DNA of 44,331 nt from Desulfuromonas sp. (GTDB taxonomy: Bacteria; Desulfobacterota; Desulfuromonadia; Desulfuromonadales; SZUA-401): the NCBI GenBank assembly GCA_002869605.1, contig PKUI01000142.1, forward strand, positions 1 to 44,331, written 5' to 3'. Position numbers and translations under genes: made by a program. Shown in pieces: positions 1 through 9,310 of the stretch. Under the pieces are notes generated by a model. That model was not told the DNA's origin. It did not search any database and was given only the letters and a program-made list of their open reading frames with translations. Position 1 is the stretch's first letter. Each line of letters opens with the position of its first letter.

Positions 1-1004
1 ACCTCCTTGAAGTGATCGAGGTCGATAAACACCACGGAGAAGGTGGCCCCGTAACGTTCGCAGCGGCGCACCTCCTGGTCGAGGGAGTTTTGCAGGAACC
101 GGTAGTTGTAGAGCCCGGTCAAATCGTCGGTAAACATCATGTCCCGGGCGCCTTCGTAGCGCAGGGCATTGGAGAAACCGAGACTCAGCTGCTCGAAAAG
201 AAAGCGGATGTTCGGTTCGTAGACATCGGCCGGGAAGTCACCGGCGTCGGGATTGAACACGACCACGGCCCCCTGGCCATGGTCCTCCCTGCAGAGCGGG
301 AAAAAATAGAGGCTACGGATATCGACAAACGGCTCGACAACCGGGGTCAGCTGTTCGGCACTGAACCGCTGAAACCATTTGCACTCGGGCTTGAGCTCCA
401 TCAGGCGCAGCGCATGAGCACGTGCGATCTCCTCGCTGACCCCCTCGGTGCCGATGATGTCGATTTCGTTGCGACCATTCTTGAGAAAGGCAAAGGCACG
501 TCCGCCCCCGGTCTCCTCGAGAAACGAGATCATCGCCTGGGAGAGCAGGCGTTCCATATCGAGCAGGGCCGCGAGGTCCTGTCCTGCGGTAAACAGACGT
601 ATCTGCCGTTTAAGGTGGAGGTTTTCATTGAGCAGGCGTCGCTGCTCGAGACAGGTATGAACATCATGCAGCAGGACTTCGGGATCGAACGGCTTGACCA
701 GGTAGTCACGGGCCCCGGCCTTCAGGGCACGAATGGCTGTTTCAACGGTCGCATGCCCGGTAACCAGGATCACCTCGGGAGGCGTCTCGCGACGCTTGAC
801 TTCTCGTAGCAGATCGATCCCGGAAAGCCCCGGAAGGACCATATCGGTCATCATCACGTCAAAGTTTTCGTTCGCCAGCACCTCGAGAGCCTCTTCGGCA
901 CTCGCGGCAGTGGTGACGTGATAGCCCGCCTCGGTCAGTATGTCGCCGTACTGATGACGAAAAAAGGCGTCATCGTCTACGACCAGGATGGTCCCCTTGT
1001 CCAT
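1..1004 (-). CDS. Response regulator with REC, GAF-like and GGDEF domains (C-terminus outside the window)
   Basis: The reading frame is open from an ATG at 1004 to the window edge, giving about 334 residues of an incomplete protein. The N-terminus is a receiver domain: acidic residues D10-D12, phospho-acceptor D54 in MTDMVLPG and the conserved lysine in YLVKPF near residue 104. A middle part (about 140-280) looks like a GAF-type sensory domain. From about residue 290 the start of a GGDEF domain is seen (DDLTGLYNYRFL, then FIDLDHFK), but the GGDEF signature lies beyond the edge, so diguanylate cyclase activity cannot be judged. It lies 55 nt after comEC on the same strand, so it may be the last gene of that operon. 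A partial Shine-Dalgarno (GAGGGCGG) precedes the start. Confidence 0.88.
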   Translation of the reverse strand, partial: MDKGTILVVDDDAFFRHQYGDILTEAGYHVTTAASAEEALEVLANENFDVMMTDMVLPGLSGIDLLREVKRRETPPEVILVTGHATVETAIRALKAGARDYLVKPFDPEVLLHDVHTCLEQRRLLNENLHLKRQIRLFTAGQDLAALLDMERLLSQAMISFLEETGGGRAFAFLKNGRNEIDIIGTEGVSEEIARAHALRLMELKPECKWFQRFSAEQLTPVVEPFVDIRSLYFFPLCREDHGQGAVVVFNPDAGDFPADVYEPNIRFLFEQLSLGFSNALRYEGARDMMFTDDLTGLYNYRFLQNSLDQEVRRCERYGATFSVVFIDLDHFKE

Positions 1005-1059
1005 ATCTACCCGCCCTCAGGAAATTAAATTATGACGATACCAGACAGCTTCCATACTG

Positions 1060-3408
1060 TCAACGAAAAGCCCCCTCTTTCCACCGTGTTACACGCCATT
1101 CAAGACCATCCGTGGCAAGCCGTAGCGTTCCATGCAGATCGGTCCGCCAAAGCGGCACCGCGGACTGCGCGTAAAGAGCCAGGGTATCCGGGTGCGGAAG
1201 TCGGTAACGCCCCCCATTCCCCGCGCTGACCAGCGCAACCTCGGGTTCAAAGCCGTCCAACAGCTTTTCCTGGGCTGAATGGCGGCTCCCATGATGGGGC
1301 AGCTTGAGCAGTGTCACCGGCCCCGGTGGCGGTTCCGCAAGCAGTTGCGCCACCCCAGGCTGCTCGAGGTCGCCACACAGCAGCGCCCCCTGCACGCCCT
1401 GTCGCAGATAGACGACCAGTGAGCGGTCGTTGGCATTGTCAGCCTCCCCCGGCGAGAAAAGCTGCAAACCCTTCGAGATCGCCCCCAAGTCCTGCCACCC
1501 CGGCGACGGCACGTGCAGCATCAGATCTCCAGCAACCAGCCGCTGCTGCACTGTTTCCGGGAGCCGCGACTGTGCGACGTTGGTCCAGAGCTCGCTGCAT
1601 GGTACCCGTTCCAACACCTTCGCCAGGCCGAGCATATGGTCTGGATGCTCATGGGTCAGCACCACCGCATCCAACCGCTTGACTCCGAGCCGCGCAAGGG
1701 CCGGTGCCACCAGACGTTCTCCAACATCGTAGCTGCTCCCCGGAAACCCTCCGGCATCCACCAGCACATGCCGATCGCCGCCGAAACTTACCAGTAACGC
1801 CTCTCCATGGCCTACCGACAGGGCGGTCAGGGCGATAGCCGGCTTCTCACCCCACGGCAGCATGGTGCAGCATGCAACCAGCAACGCACAGGCGGTCAGG
1901 CGACGCCTACCGGCAAAAAGGAGTCCTACCCCCACAAGCAGCAGGCAGACCAGCCACCACTCCGACAACGAGGGCGCCCAGTCGCGGGCGGCCAGACCGG
2001 GCCAGTTCAACAAAGACTCAACGCCTCGCAACAGCCCTTCGAGCAAATCACCACAGAGAGAAAAGCAGGTCCGTGCCGCCACCGGGCAGAGCGGTCCGAG
2101 AAGCGTCCCGAGCAGAGCAAGTGGCAGCAACAGGAAGGAAACCAGCGGCACCGCCAGGAGGTTGGTCAGCGCTCCGGCAGGTGCGAACTGCTGAAAATGA
2201 AGCAGCATGAACGGCAGGGTCGCAAGGGTCGCAGAGAGCGTCGTCACCATCACCAGCAGCGGGTAGCGTTGCCATAGCACTCTTTCCCGCAGCAACGGGT
2301 AGCAGCGTCGCATCATCAGAAGGATCCCCAGCGTAGCCGCAAAGGAGAGCTGAAACCCTGCTTCGTACACCAACAGCGGATCTGACAGAAGCAGCACCAG
2401 AGCAACGGCCGCCAACGCACGCAGCGCGCTGACCCGCCTGAGCGAGACCATCACCAGGGCGCCCGCGGCGAGCATCAGAAAGGCCCGCCACGAGGAGATC
2501 GCCCCGCCACAAAAGTGCAGGTAGCCGTAGAGCAACGGCAACAACAGCAACGGCAATAGACGTCGCGGCGGGCACAACTCCAGCAGCCAGGTCGAACGCC
2601 GCCACCACCAGGCCCCCGCAAGGTAAAGTCCGGCGGCCACCAACCCGAAATGCAGACCGGAGATCGCGAACAGGTGGGCTATTCCACCGGAGGCCAGCAG
2701 CTCACGATGCTGCGGGGAAACATCCAGCCGCTCCCCCTGGGCCAGCGCACGTACCAGTCCCGCCAGGTCAGGACGATGCGGCAGGGCGCGGCGTATCAGT
2801 CCGGCGTTGCTCTGCCGCCACCGCTCGAAGAGACTCGCCTCACGGCGCACCGCCAGTCGCGCGATCGCCTCCGGACGTTTAACGTAAGCGAGGGTAAAAA
2901 TTCCGCGTCGCGCCAAGTAACGGACAAAATCGAACTCACCGGGCGTGCCGAACAGACGCGGCCGCCTCAAACGGCCCATGAAAGAGAGACGGTCTCCCGC
3001 CACAAATGGTGCCTCGGAGGCATCAAGATAGAGGCGCAAGTTACCGTTGACCGGTATCTCCAGGCCGCGATTGATCAGATGCTCAATCTGAAGATCGTAA
3101 TAAAGGTTGCCACTGGAAGAACGACCGACCGCATACACTTCTCCAGTAACGGCAAGCGGCTCGGCTCCGACGAAGCGATGCAGGGCGTTGGGATATTCAG
3201 GAGGACGCTGTGCCTGCGTCACCAGGGAGAAGGCCAGCAGACAGACGCCGCAACAGGCCGGCAGGATCCGCCAACGAAAAGGCAGGAAAAACGCGACCAA
3301 CAGCAGCAATGCCGCCACTGCGGCGGACAGGGCGGGACGCTCAAACGGAAGGTACGGGGCTAAGACAAGGCCGGCCAGCAGGGAAAGGAGCAGGGGCGGC
3401 AGGGGCAT
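1060..3408 (-). CDS. comEC: ComEC/Rec2-type DNA uptake channel protein
   Basis: This 782-aa polytopic inner-membrane protein has the full ComEC layout. It has hydrophobic segments at the N-terminus, a DUF4131-like region (about 50-180), the competence domain with the motif AISGLHFGL (about 247) followed by many membrane helices, and a C-terminal metallo-beta-lactamase-like domain (about 530-760) with THEHPDHMLG and LPHHGSRHS. ComEC carries single-stranded DNA across the inner membrane during natural transformation, and the C-terminal domain is thought to act as a nuclease. The length is normal for the family. Its ATG lies only 6 nt after the stop of the upstream secreted-protein gene, so the two are likely co-translated. 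No other competence gene is in the window. Confidence 0.95.
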   Translation of the reverse strand: MPLPPLLLSLLAGLVLAPYLPFERPALSAAVAALLLLVAFFLPFRWRILPACCGVCLLAFSLVTQAQRPPEYPNALHRFVGAEPLAVTGEVYAVGRSSSGNLYYDLQIEHLINRGLEIPVNGNLRLYLDASEAPFVAGDRLSFMGRLRRPRLFGTPGEFDFVRYLARRGIFTLAYVKRPEAIARLAVRREASLFERWRQSNAGLIRRALPHRPDLAGLVRALAQGERLDVSPQHRELLASGGIAHLFAISGLHFGLVAAGLYLAGAWWWRRSTWLLELCPPRRLLPLLLLPLLYGYLHFCGGAISSWRAFLMLAAGALVMVSLRRVSALRALAAVALVLLLSDPLLVYEAGFQLSFAATLGILLMMRRCYPLLRERVLWQRYPLLVMVTTLSATLATLPFMLLHFQQFAPAGALTNLLAVPLVSFLLLPLALLGTLLGPLCPVAARTCFSLCGDLLEGLLRGVESLLNWPGLAARDWAPSLSEWWLVCLLLVGVGLLFAGRRRLTACALLVACCTMLPWGEKPAIALTALSVGHGEALLVSFGGDRHVLVDAGGFPGSSYDVGERLVAPALARLGVKRLDAVVLTHEHPDHMLGLAKVLERVPCSELWTNVAQSRLPETVQQRLVAGDLMLHVPSPGWQDLGAISKGLQLFSPGEADNANDRSLVVYLRQGVQGALLCGDLEQPGVAQLLAEPPPGPVTLLKLPHHGSRHSAQEKLLDGFEPEVALVSAGNGGRYRLPHPDTLALYAQSAVPLWRTDLHGTLRLATDGLEWRVTRWKEGAFR

Positions 3409-3414
3409 GGCGGA

Positions 3415-4551
3415 TCAGCGCGGTTCAGCGAGCGTGACCAGCAGGGTCAGCAATTCATCGAGTTGGCCGCTGGTGACCGGCCCATCGGCCGCAGCGAGCC
3501 CGGTCAGGCGCAGAAAATCATCTGGGGTCGCACGGTAGCCCTGCAGGCGCAGCTGATCGACCCCCGTCCGCGGCGGAAGATCGATGCTTAGACGCTGAAG
3601 TTCTTCGAGGTGAAAGAACCCCAGGTCGACATCCATCAGGTACGGTTTGAAGAGGACATCACGTTGCAACTTGCCGGGTATTTCCAGATGCAGCGGACGC
3701 TCCCCCATGCCGCGGACCAGCAGGCGATAGACCCCGGGGGAGAGTTCCAGATTCCAATTGAGCCGTCCGGGGACGTTGCCCGCGCGGACCCAGGCACCAC
3801 CGTCCGGTTCGCCGAGATGGCGGATGGTCGTAACCACAGCGCCATCGACCAGCCGTGCGGTTTCGGCCTGGTAAACCTTCTGCTCCCCGCTCGGCAACAG
3901 CCACTCTTCGAGGGCGAGGAGTTGACTGACGGTGACCGCCAGGTCGGCAAGCCGCAGCGGCACATCGGGCTGCCACCCTCCCGTAGGTTCAATCGCCGTA
4001 ATCTGGGACGCTCTCAACTCCAGGTAATCGACCGCACCGTCGGCAGGCAGTTGCAGGGTGACATCGTGCAACCCGGCGTTCAGGGTCAGTTCGCCAAGCA
4101 CGACATTTTCGAACATCTCCCCGGCATCGGCAGCAAAGGTCTGTTCACCGAACTGCACCTGGTGTCCTTGACGACGCAAACGCATGCCAAGCTCAAAGGT
4201 TCCGGAAAGCGGCACCAGGATCTGCAGGTGAGCCGTGGTCGGTTTCGATATGCCGCTCAGCCACCCCTCACCGCTGCAGTAGCCATAAGCCCGATAGCTC
4301 TTGACCGACACCAGGTCATTCGGGCTACAGAGCGCCTCGGCCTCGTAGCGGAAGGTACGTTTGCCGGAAAGAATCCGCAGGTAGTCATCATCACCCGGGT
4401 CGTCGGGCAGACCGAACGACCAACCTAGGCCATCGACCAGCCCGATCATCCAGTCGCGCTGTAGAAGCTCGGAGGATGCCGCCAGAGCCGGAGAAACAGT
4501 GGCTAACAGCAGGCAAACAACGATGATGATGCGGCTAATTCCTTGAAACAA
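3415..4551 (-). CDS. Exported protein of unknown function, upstream of comEC
   Basis: I do not recognise a family. I place the start at the TTG at 4551 because a good Shine-Dalgarno (GGGAGG) lies 6 nt upstream and the protein then begins directly with a signal peptide (hydrophobic IIIVVCLLLA, cleavage after SPALA), giving 378 aa. The frame stays open to an ATG at 4629, but that start has no ribosome site. The mature part has two similar-looking beta-rich segments (about 70-190 and 220-340) that read like carbohydrate-binding-type beta-sandwiches, with phrases such as GTFELGMRLRRQG and GVYRLLVRGMGE. This is a fold guess. The gene ends 6 nt before comEC, so it may serve DNA uptake or simply share a promoter. 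No catalytic motif is evident. Confidence 0.75.
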   Translation of the reverse strand: MFQGISRIIIVVCLLLATVSPALAASSELLQRDWMIGLVDGLGWSFGLPDDPGDDDYLRILSGKRTFRYEAEALCSPNDLVSVKSYRAYGYCSGEGWLSGISKPTTAHLQILVPLSGTFELGMRLRRQGHQVQFGEQTFAADAGEMFENVVLGELTLNAGLHDVTLQLPADGAVDYLELRASQITAIEPTGGWQPDVPLRLADLAVTVSQLLALEEWLLPSGEQKVYQAETARLVDGAVVTTIRHLGEPDGGAWVRAGNVPGRLNWNLELSPGVYRLLVRGMGERPLHLEIPGKLQRDVLFKPYLMDVDLGFFHLEELQRLSIDLPPRTGVDQLRLQGYRATPDDFLRLTGLAAADGPVTSGQLDELLTLLVTLAEPR

Positions 4552-4702
4552 GCGGGACCTCCCGGAACAAAATTTTAGATGACAATCGCTGTTCAGGTTA
4601 GCACAGCGCCCCGGCAATGCAAAGAGCACTCGGCATTGCCCCGGGGAGCGCGATCATGCTATAGCTGCGCTCGCCCAAAACCAACCTCCAAGGAGCGTGG
4701 AG

Positions 4703-6244
4703 ATGTCCCAACGTCGCTTGAAGTGGTACGCCATCGGTGACCTGAACGCGTTTTTCGGCCTGATGCTCGACAACATGTCCGACCTGGTCCTGATGGCGGC
4801 GATCCTTACCGGGGTCTTCGGTATGCCTTCGGAGCTGGTCCTCTATCGCATGATTCCGGGCAGCGCCATGGGAGTGCTGTTCGGCGACCTGCTCTACACC
4901 TGGATGGCGATCCGACTGGCGCGCAGGAGTGGCCGCGACGATGTCACCGCCATGCCTCTGGGACTCGACACCCCCTCGACCTTCGGCATGGCCTTCGGCG
5001 TACTCGGCCCCTGTTACCTGGACAGCGGTGACGCCATGTTGACCTGGCAGGTCGGCATGGCGGTTATCGTCGGCATGGGGCTCTTCAAGATCGCTGCGAG
5101 TTTTTGCGGACCGGCGATCCGCCGCGCCGTGCCACGCGCCGGCCTGCTCGGCAGTATCGCCGCAGTTGCCCTGCTGTTGATCGCCTACCTGCCGATGCTC
5201 AAACTGTTCACTTCTCCGGTGGTCGGCTTCCTGTCTCTCGGCGTCGTGCTGGTCGCCCTGGTGGCACGCATCTCGCTGCCGCTGCGCATACCGGGGGCGC
5301 TGGCAGGCATCCTGCTCGGCAGCCTGGCGTACTACCTGCTTGGAGCCCTCGACCTGCTCCCAGCGGCACAGCATGCGCTGCAGGTCCCGCAGTGGCGAAT
5401 GGCGATCCCGTGGCCGACCTTCACCTTCCTCAATGGTCTAGATGCTGCGCTCCCCTACCTGCCGCTGGCACTCCCCTTTGCCCTGGCCACCGTGGTCGGC
5501 GGGGTCGACGTTACCGAGAGCGCCGCGGCGGCCGGTGACGACTACAACACCCGCGACATCCTGTTGGTCGAGGGGGGAACCACACTGCTCGCCGGGCTGT
5601 GCGGCGGGGTCATTCAATCGACCCCCTATATCGGCCATCCGGCCTACAAGGAGATGGGGGGACGCGCCGGCTACACCCTGGCCACCGCACTGTTCATCGG
5701 CCTGGGGGGGATCTTCGGCTACCTCGGTTTCTGTGTCGACCTGATCCCGGAAGCCGCCGCCGCACCGATCTTGATCTTCATCGGCATCGAGATTACCGCC
5801 CAGGCCTTCGAAACCACTCCTCGGCGGCACTACAAGGCGATCGCCCTCGCCTTTCTGCCGGCCATCGCTTACCTGGTCAACATCGAATTCGGCCTGATCC
5901 TCGGCAACCTCGGCAAGAGCGGTGTCGATCTCACGGGAGAGATGGCCAGCACCTGGCAGACCACCCTGCTGCTCGGCAACGGCTTCATCGTCACCTCGCT
6001 GCTGTGGGGGGCGGCCTTCGCCGCGCTGCTTGACCGCTCGCTGTGGCGCAGCGCGTCCTGGCTTGCAGGCTGCGGCCTGCTAACCCTGTGCGGTATCATT
6101 CACTCGCCGCTCCCGTCGGGAGCGCTTTTCTGGCCCTGGCATGCACCCCAACCGATCGTCTGGCACGTCGCCTTCGCCTATCTACAGTTGGGCGCCCTGT
6201 TGTTCGCTCTCGGGGTCCGCGAAAAATCCCCCGTCGAGGCCTGA
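4703..6244 (+). CDS. Xanthine/uracil permease-like membrane transporter
   Basis: This 513-aa integral membrane protein has a dozen or more hydrophobic segments and resembles the NCS2/AzgA-type nucleobase transporter superfamily, beginning with GDLNAFFGLMLDN. A pseudo-symmetric second half contains GGVDVTESAAAAGDDYNTRDILLVEGGTT and a loop IGHPAYKEMGGRAGYTLATAL, typical of this group. The substrate cannot be read from sequence. The start is set at the ATG at 4703 because AGGAG lies 7 nt upstream; an in-frame GTG at 4697 is too close to that site. It is divergently transcribed from the secreted protein/comEC operon, with a short shared intergenic region. The gene appears monocistronic. Confidence 0.82.
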   Translation: MSQRRLKWYAIGDLNAFFGLMLDNMSDLVLMAAILTGVFGMPSELVLYRMIPGSAMGVLFGDLLYTWMAIRLARRSGRDDVTAMPLGLDTPSTFGMAFGVLGPCYLDSGDAMLTWQVGMAVIVGMGLFKIAASFCGPAIRRAVPRAGLLGSIAAVALLLIAYLPMLKLFTSPVVGFLSLGVVLVALVARISLPLRIPGALAGILLGSLAYYLLGALDLLPAAQHALQVPQWRMAIPWPTFTFLNGLDAALPYLPLALPFALATVVGGVDVTESAAAAGDDYNTRDILLVEGGTTLLAGLCGGVIQSTPYIGHPAYKEMGGRAGYTLATALFIGLGGIFGYLGFCVDLIPEAAAAPILIFIGIEITAQAFETTPRRHYKAIALAFLPAIAYLVNIEFGLILGNLGKSGVDLTGEMASTWQTTLLLGNGFIVTSLLWGAAFAALLDRSLWRSASWLAGCGLLTLCGIIHSPLPSGALFWPWHAPQPIVWHVAFAYLQLGALLFALGVREKSPVEA

Positions 6245-6250
6245 AAAGCC

Positions 6251-6278
6251 TTGCATCGTCATGGCAACTCGCTATCAT
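6251..6278 (+). promoter_or_regulatory. Sigma-70 type promoter for the REC-PilZ gene
   Basis: TTGCAT and TATCAT are separated by 16 nt and lie about 35 nt upstream of the start codon at 6315. Both hexamers are close to consensus. The assignment is by eye. Confidence 0.5.
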
Positions 6279-6314
6279 TGACGGGTTTTATTTTCGTTTT
6301 CAGGAGTTTTACCT

Positions 6315-7019
6315 ATGGCTGATAAATCGATCCTGCTGGTCGATGACCTCGAGTTTTTTCTCGACACCGAGAAGGAATTCCTCAAGCAGACCAACGCGAC
6401 GATCTACACCACCGACAATGGCGCCAACGCCATTGATTACGCGGTTCAATACCAACCCGACCTGATCTACATGGATGTGCACATGCCGGAGATGGACGGC
6501 ATCACCTGCTGTAAGTACCTAAAGGGAAATCCGACCCTGAGCCTGATCCCGACCGTGCTGATCTACGACCCCAACAAGGGGCTCAGCGAACAGGAGGTCC
6601 TCGCCAGCGGCTGCGACAAGGCGCTCGCCAAACCGTTTACCCGCAACGAGTTCCTGGAACTCGGCCACAACCTGATGTACGACGTCGAGCGCCGCGCACC
6701 ACGCATCCCGTGCGACACCACGGTTGAATTCGGTCACAACGGTACACGTCAGCAGGCGTTGTCGCTCGATCTCAGCTTTGGCGGCATGTATCTGCAGTAC
6801 CGCGAGCCGATCGAGAAGGACCTGGAGCTCACGGTCTCCTTCATGCTGCCGACCGTCAGCCCACGCAAGCTTGAACTCAGTGCCCGCAGTGCCTGGGTCA
6901 ACCAGGGTTTTCCGCGCAGCAACCTGGGACTCCCTCAAGGGTTCGGCATCCAGTTCGAGAACCTCTCCGGGCTTGACAAGGAAGTGATCGCCGACTACCT
7001 CGACCGGTACGCGGAATAG
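6315..7019 (+). CDS. Response regulator with receiver and PilZ domains
   Basis: The 234-aa protein has an N-terminal receiver domain (residues 1-125) with D10, D11, phospho-acceptor D54 in YMDVHMPEMDG and the lysine of LAKPF. It continues with a PilZ domain from about residue 130. The PilZ part shows the arginine-rich entry (ERRAPRIPC) and DLSFGGMYLQ, the second half of the c-di-GMP binding motif; FGIQFENLS closes the barrel. It probably couples a phospho-relay to cyclic-di-GMP sensing, an output made through protein contacts rather than DNA. The next gene, an HD-domain protein, starts 1 nt after its stop, so they are translationally coupled. No partner histidine kinase is adjacent. Confidence 0.92.
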   Translation: MADKSILLVDDLEFFLDTEKEFLKQTNATIYTTDNGANAIDYAVQYQPDLIYMDVHMPEMDGITCCKYLKGNPTLSLIPTVLIYDPNKGLSEQEVLASGCDKALAKPFTRNEFLELGHNLMYDVERRAPRIPCDTTVEFGHNGTRQQALSLDLSFGGMYLQYREPIEKDLELTVSFMLPTVSPRKLELSARSAWVNQGFPRSNLGLPQGFGIQFENLSGLDKEVIADYLDRYAE

Positions 7020-7020
7020 C

Positions 7021-7440
7021 ATGATACCCAACCTCAAGGGCCATCTGGTGACCTCGCTGGTCGCTTTCTTCGAAGAGGACGTACGGCGCATCACCCACGC
7101 CCTTGATGTCCTCTACCAAAGCGAAAAGCTGCTCGAGAGCAAGTCGTTGACCTGCGACCACGACATCGTCATTGCCGCAGCGCTGTTGCACGATGTCGGT
7201 ATCAAACCGTCCGAGGAGAAGCTCGGCTACAACGATGGCAAGACCCAGGAAGAATACGGCCCTCCCATCGCGCGGGCGATCCTTGAAGCGATCGACTTCC
7301 CGGCCGACAAGACCAATGTCGTCTGCGATATCATCGGCAATCATCACTCGCCATCGCGCTACCCTTACCCGGAACTGGAACTACTCAAAACGGCCGACCG
7401 GATCATCAACACGCGCGACCTACCGCCCTCGCGCAAATAA
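7021..7440 (+). CDS. Small HD-domain phosphohydrolase-like protein
   Basis: The 139-aa protein carries the metal-binding pattern of HD superfamily hydrolases: a histidine in RRITHALDV (about 26), the HD pair in ALLHDVGIKPS (about 57-58), a histidine pair in IIGNHHSPSRYP (about 107-108) and an aspartate in LLKTADRI. The substrate is unknown; family members act on nucleotides and other phosphate compounds. It starts 1 nt after the REC-PilZ gene, and this tight coupling suggests a shared signalling job. It is not an HD-GYP protein, since the GYP extension is absent. Confidence 0.85.
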   Translation: MIPNLKGHLVTSLVAFFEEDVRRITHALDVLYQSEKLLESKSLTCDHDIVIAAALLHDVGIKPSEEKLGYNDGKTQEEYGPPIARAILEAIDFPADKTNVVCDIIGNHHSPSRYPYPELELLKTADRIINTRDLPPSRK

Positions 7441-7510
7441 GCCACCGTCACAGCGGCCCCCACGGACTCTTCGGCCGCCGCATTCCACCACTCCGAACCG
7501 ATTCTAGGCC

Positions 7511-9310
7511 ATGAACGACACACCTCTTGACACCCTGCAGCGCATCTTCGGCTATAGCGCCTTCCGCCCCCACCAGGAGCAGATCATCGCCGAACTGATC
7601 GCCGGCCGCGACGCCTTCGTGCTGATGCCGACCGGCGGCGGCAAGTCGCTCTGCTACCAGATCCCGGCCCTGCACCGTTCGGGGGTAGCGATCGTGGTTT
7701 CACCGCTGATTTCGCTGATGAAGGATCAGGTCGATGCCCTGCGTGCCAACGGGGTCGCTGCGGCCTGTTACAACTCGAGCCTCTCCGCCGAGGAAGCGCG
7801 CCGCACCCTGGCGGCGCTGCACGGTGGCGAACTTGACCTGCTCTACATCGCCCCCGAAAGGCTGATGAGCGATGCCTTCCTGGCGCGCCTTGCTCAACTC
7901 GAGATCGCTCTGTTTGCCATCGACGAGGCCCACTGCGTCTCGACCTGGGGACACGACTTCCGCCCCGAGTACGTGCAACTCGGGCAGCTGCGCTCTCACT
8001 TTCCGAACGTACCGATGATCGCGCTTACCGCCACCGCCGACCCGCAGACCCGCGACGACATCGTCGCCCGACTCGGCCTGCACCAGGCCACCCGCCACGC
8101 CGCGGGCTTCGACCGCCCCAACATCCGCTACCTGGTGATGGACAAGGCCAAGCCGTTCAACCAGTTGTGCACTTTTCTCGATGGCCACGTCGACGAGGCC
8201 GGCATCGTCTACTGCCTGTCGCGCAAGCGCACCGAGGAGGTCGCGGCAAAACTGGTCGAGAAAGGGGTGCCGGCGGCCGCCTACCACGCCGGGCTCGCCG
8301 ATAGCGAGCGACAGCGGGTGCAGGAGGCCTTCTTGCGCGACGATATTCAGATCGTGGTCGCCACGGTCGCCTTCGGCATGGGCATCGACAAGCCGAACGT
8401 GCGCTTCGTGGTCCACTACGATCTGCCAAAGAACATCGAAAGCTACTACCAGGAGACCGGACGTTCCGGTCGCGACGGCCTGCCGGCCGAGGCGCTACTG
8501 CTGTTCGGCTACGGTGACATCGCCTTGGTGCGTGGACTGATCGAAAAGGGGAGCAACCAGGAACAGAAGCGCATCGAGCTGCACAAACTCAATGCCATGG
8601 CCGGCTACGCAGAGCCGCTCACCTGCCGGCGACGGGCACTGCTCGGCTACTTCGGTGAAACGCTCACCGAGGACTGCGGCAACTGCGACATCTGCCTCAC
8701 CCCCCCCGAGCGCTACGACGCAACCGAGGACGCGCAGAAGGCGCTCTCCTGCGTGTTCCGCGTCGGCCAACGTTTCGGCATGGGGCATGTCATCGAGGTG
8801 CTGCGCGGCGCCGAAACCCAGCGCATCCGCGACCTCGGCCACGACCAACTCTCGACCTACGGTATCGGCCGCGAACAGAGCAGCGAAACCTGGGGGGGCC
8901 TGATCCGCCAGCTGGTGCACCTCGGCTACCTCTACCAGGACGTCGCCAGCTACTCAGTGCTTCGCCTCACCGAGGCGGCGCGCCCATTGCTGCGCGGCGA
9001 GCAGCAGCTCGAACTGGCCCGCCCGCGCCTCAAGCCAAAAGCGCCGAGAAAACGCACCCGCAAGCAGATCGGCGGCCTCGACTACGACGAGTCGCTATTT
9101 CAGCGCCTGCGCGCCCTGCGCAAGCGTCTCGCCGACACCGAGGGGGTCCCCCCCTATGTGGTCTTCGGCGACGCCACCCTGGCCGAGATGGCGGCGGTCA
9201 TGCCGCTGGACAAGGAAGCACTGCTGCAAATCAACGGCGTCGGGCAGCGCAAGCTGGAACGCTATGGTGATGCCTTCCTCGAGGTACTGGGTGGCCTGGA
9301 CGTGCTATGA
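7511..9310 (+). CDS. recQ: ATP-dependent DNA helicase RecQ
   Basis: This 599-aa protein is a full-length RecQ helicase that unwinds DNA 3' to 5' in recombination and fork repair. Visible features are the Q-motif region at the N-terminus (FGYSAFRPHQEQII), Walker A TGGGKS at 41-46, DEAH at 138-141, helicase motif VI in the GRSGRDGLPAE stretch, the zinc-binding cysteines (C-x16-C-x2-C-x2-C, about 370-395), a winged-helix part and a C-terminal HRDC domain (about 515-595). The ribosome site before the ATG is weak. The following GIY-YIG gene overlaps its stop by 4 nt, so the two share a message. Confidence 0.97.
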   Translation: MNDTPLDTLQRIFGYSAFRPHQEQIIAELIAGRDAFVLMPTGGGKSLCYQIPALHRSGVAIVVSPLISLMKDQVDALRANGVAAACYNSSLSAEEARRTLAALHGGELDLLYIAPERLMSDAFLARLAQLEIALFAIDEAHCVSTWGHDFRPEYVQLGQLRSHFPNVPMIALTATADPQTRDDIVARLGLHQATRHAAGFDRPNIRYLVMDKAKPFNQLCTFLDGHVDEAGIVYCLSRKRTEEVAAKLVEKGVPAAAYHAGLADSERQRVQEAFLRDDIQIVVATVAFGMGIDKPNVRFVVHYDLPKNIESYYQETGRSGRDGLPAEALLLFGYGDIALVRGLIEKGSNQEQKRIELHKLNAMAGYAEPLTCRRRALLGYFGETLTEDCGNCDICLTPPERYDATEDAQKALSCVFRVGQRFGMGHVIEVLRGAETQRIRDLGHDQLSTYGIGREQSSETWGGLIRQLVHLGYLYQDVASYSVLRLTEAARPLLRGEQQLELARPRLKPKAPRKRTRKQIGGLDYDESLFQRLRALRKRLADTEGVPPYVVFGDATLAEMAAVMPLDKEALLQINGVGQRKLERYGDAFLEVLGGLDVL

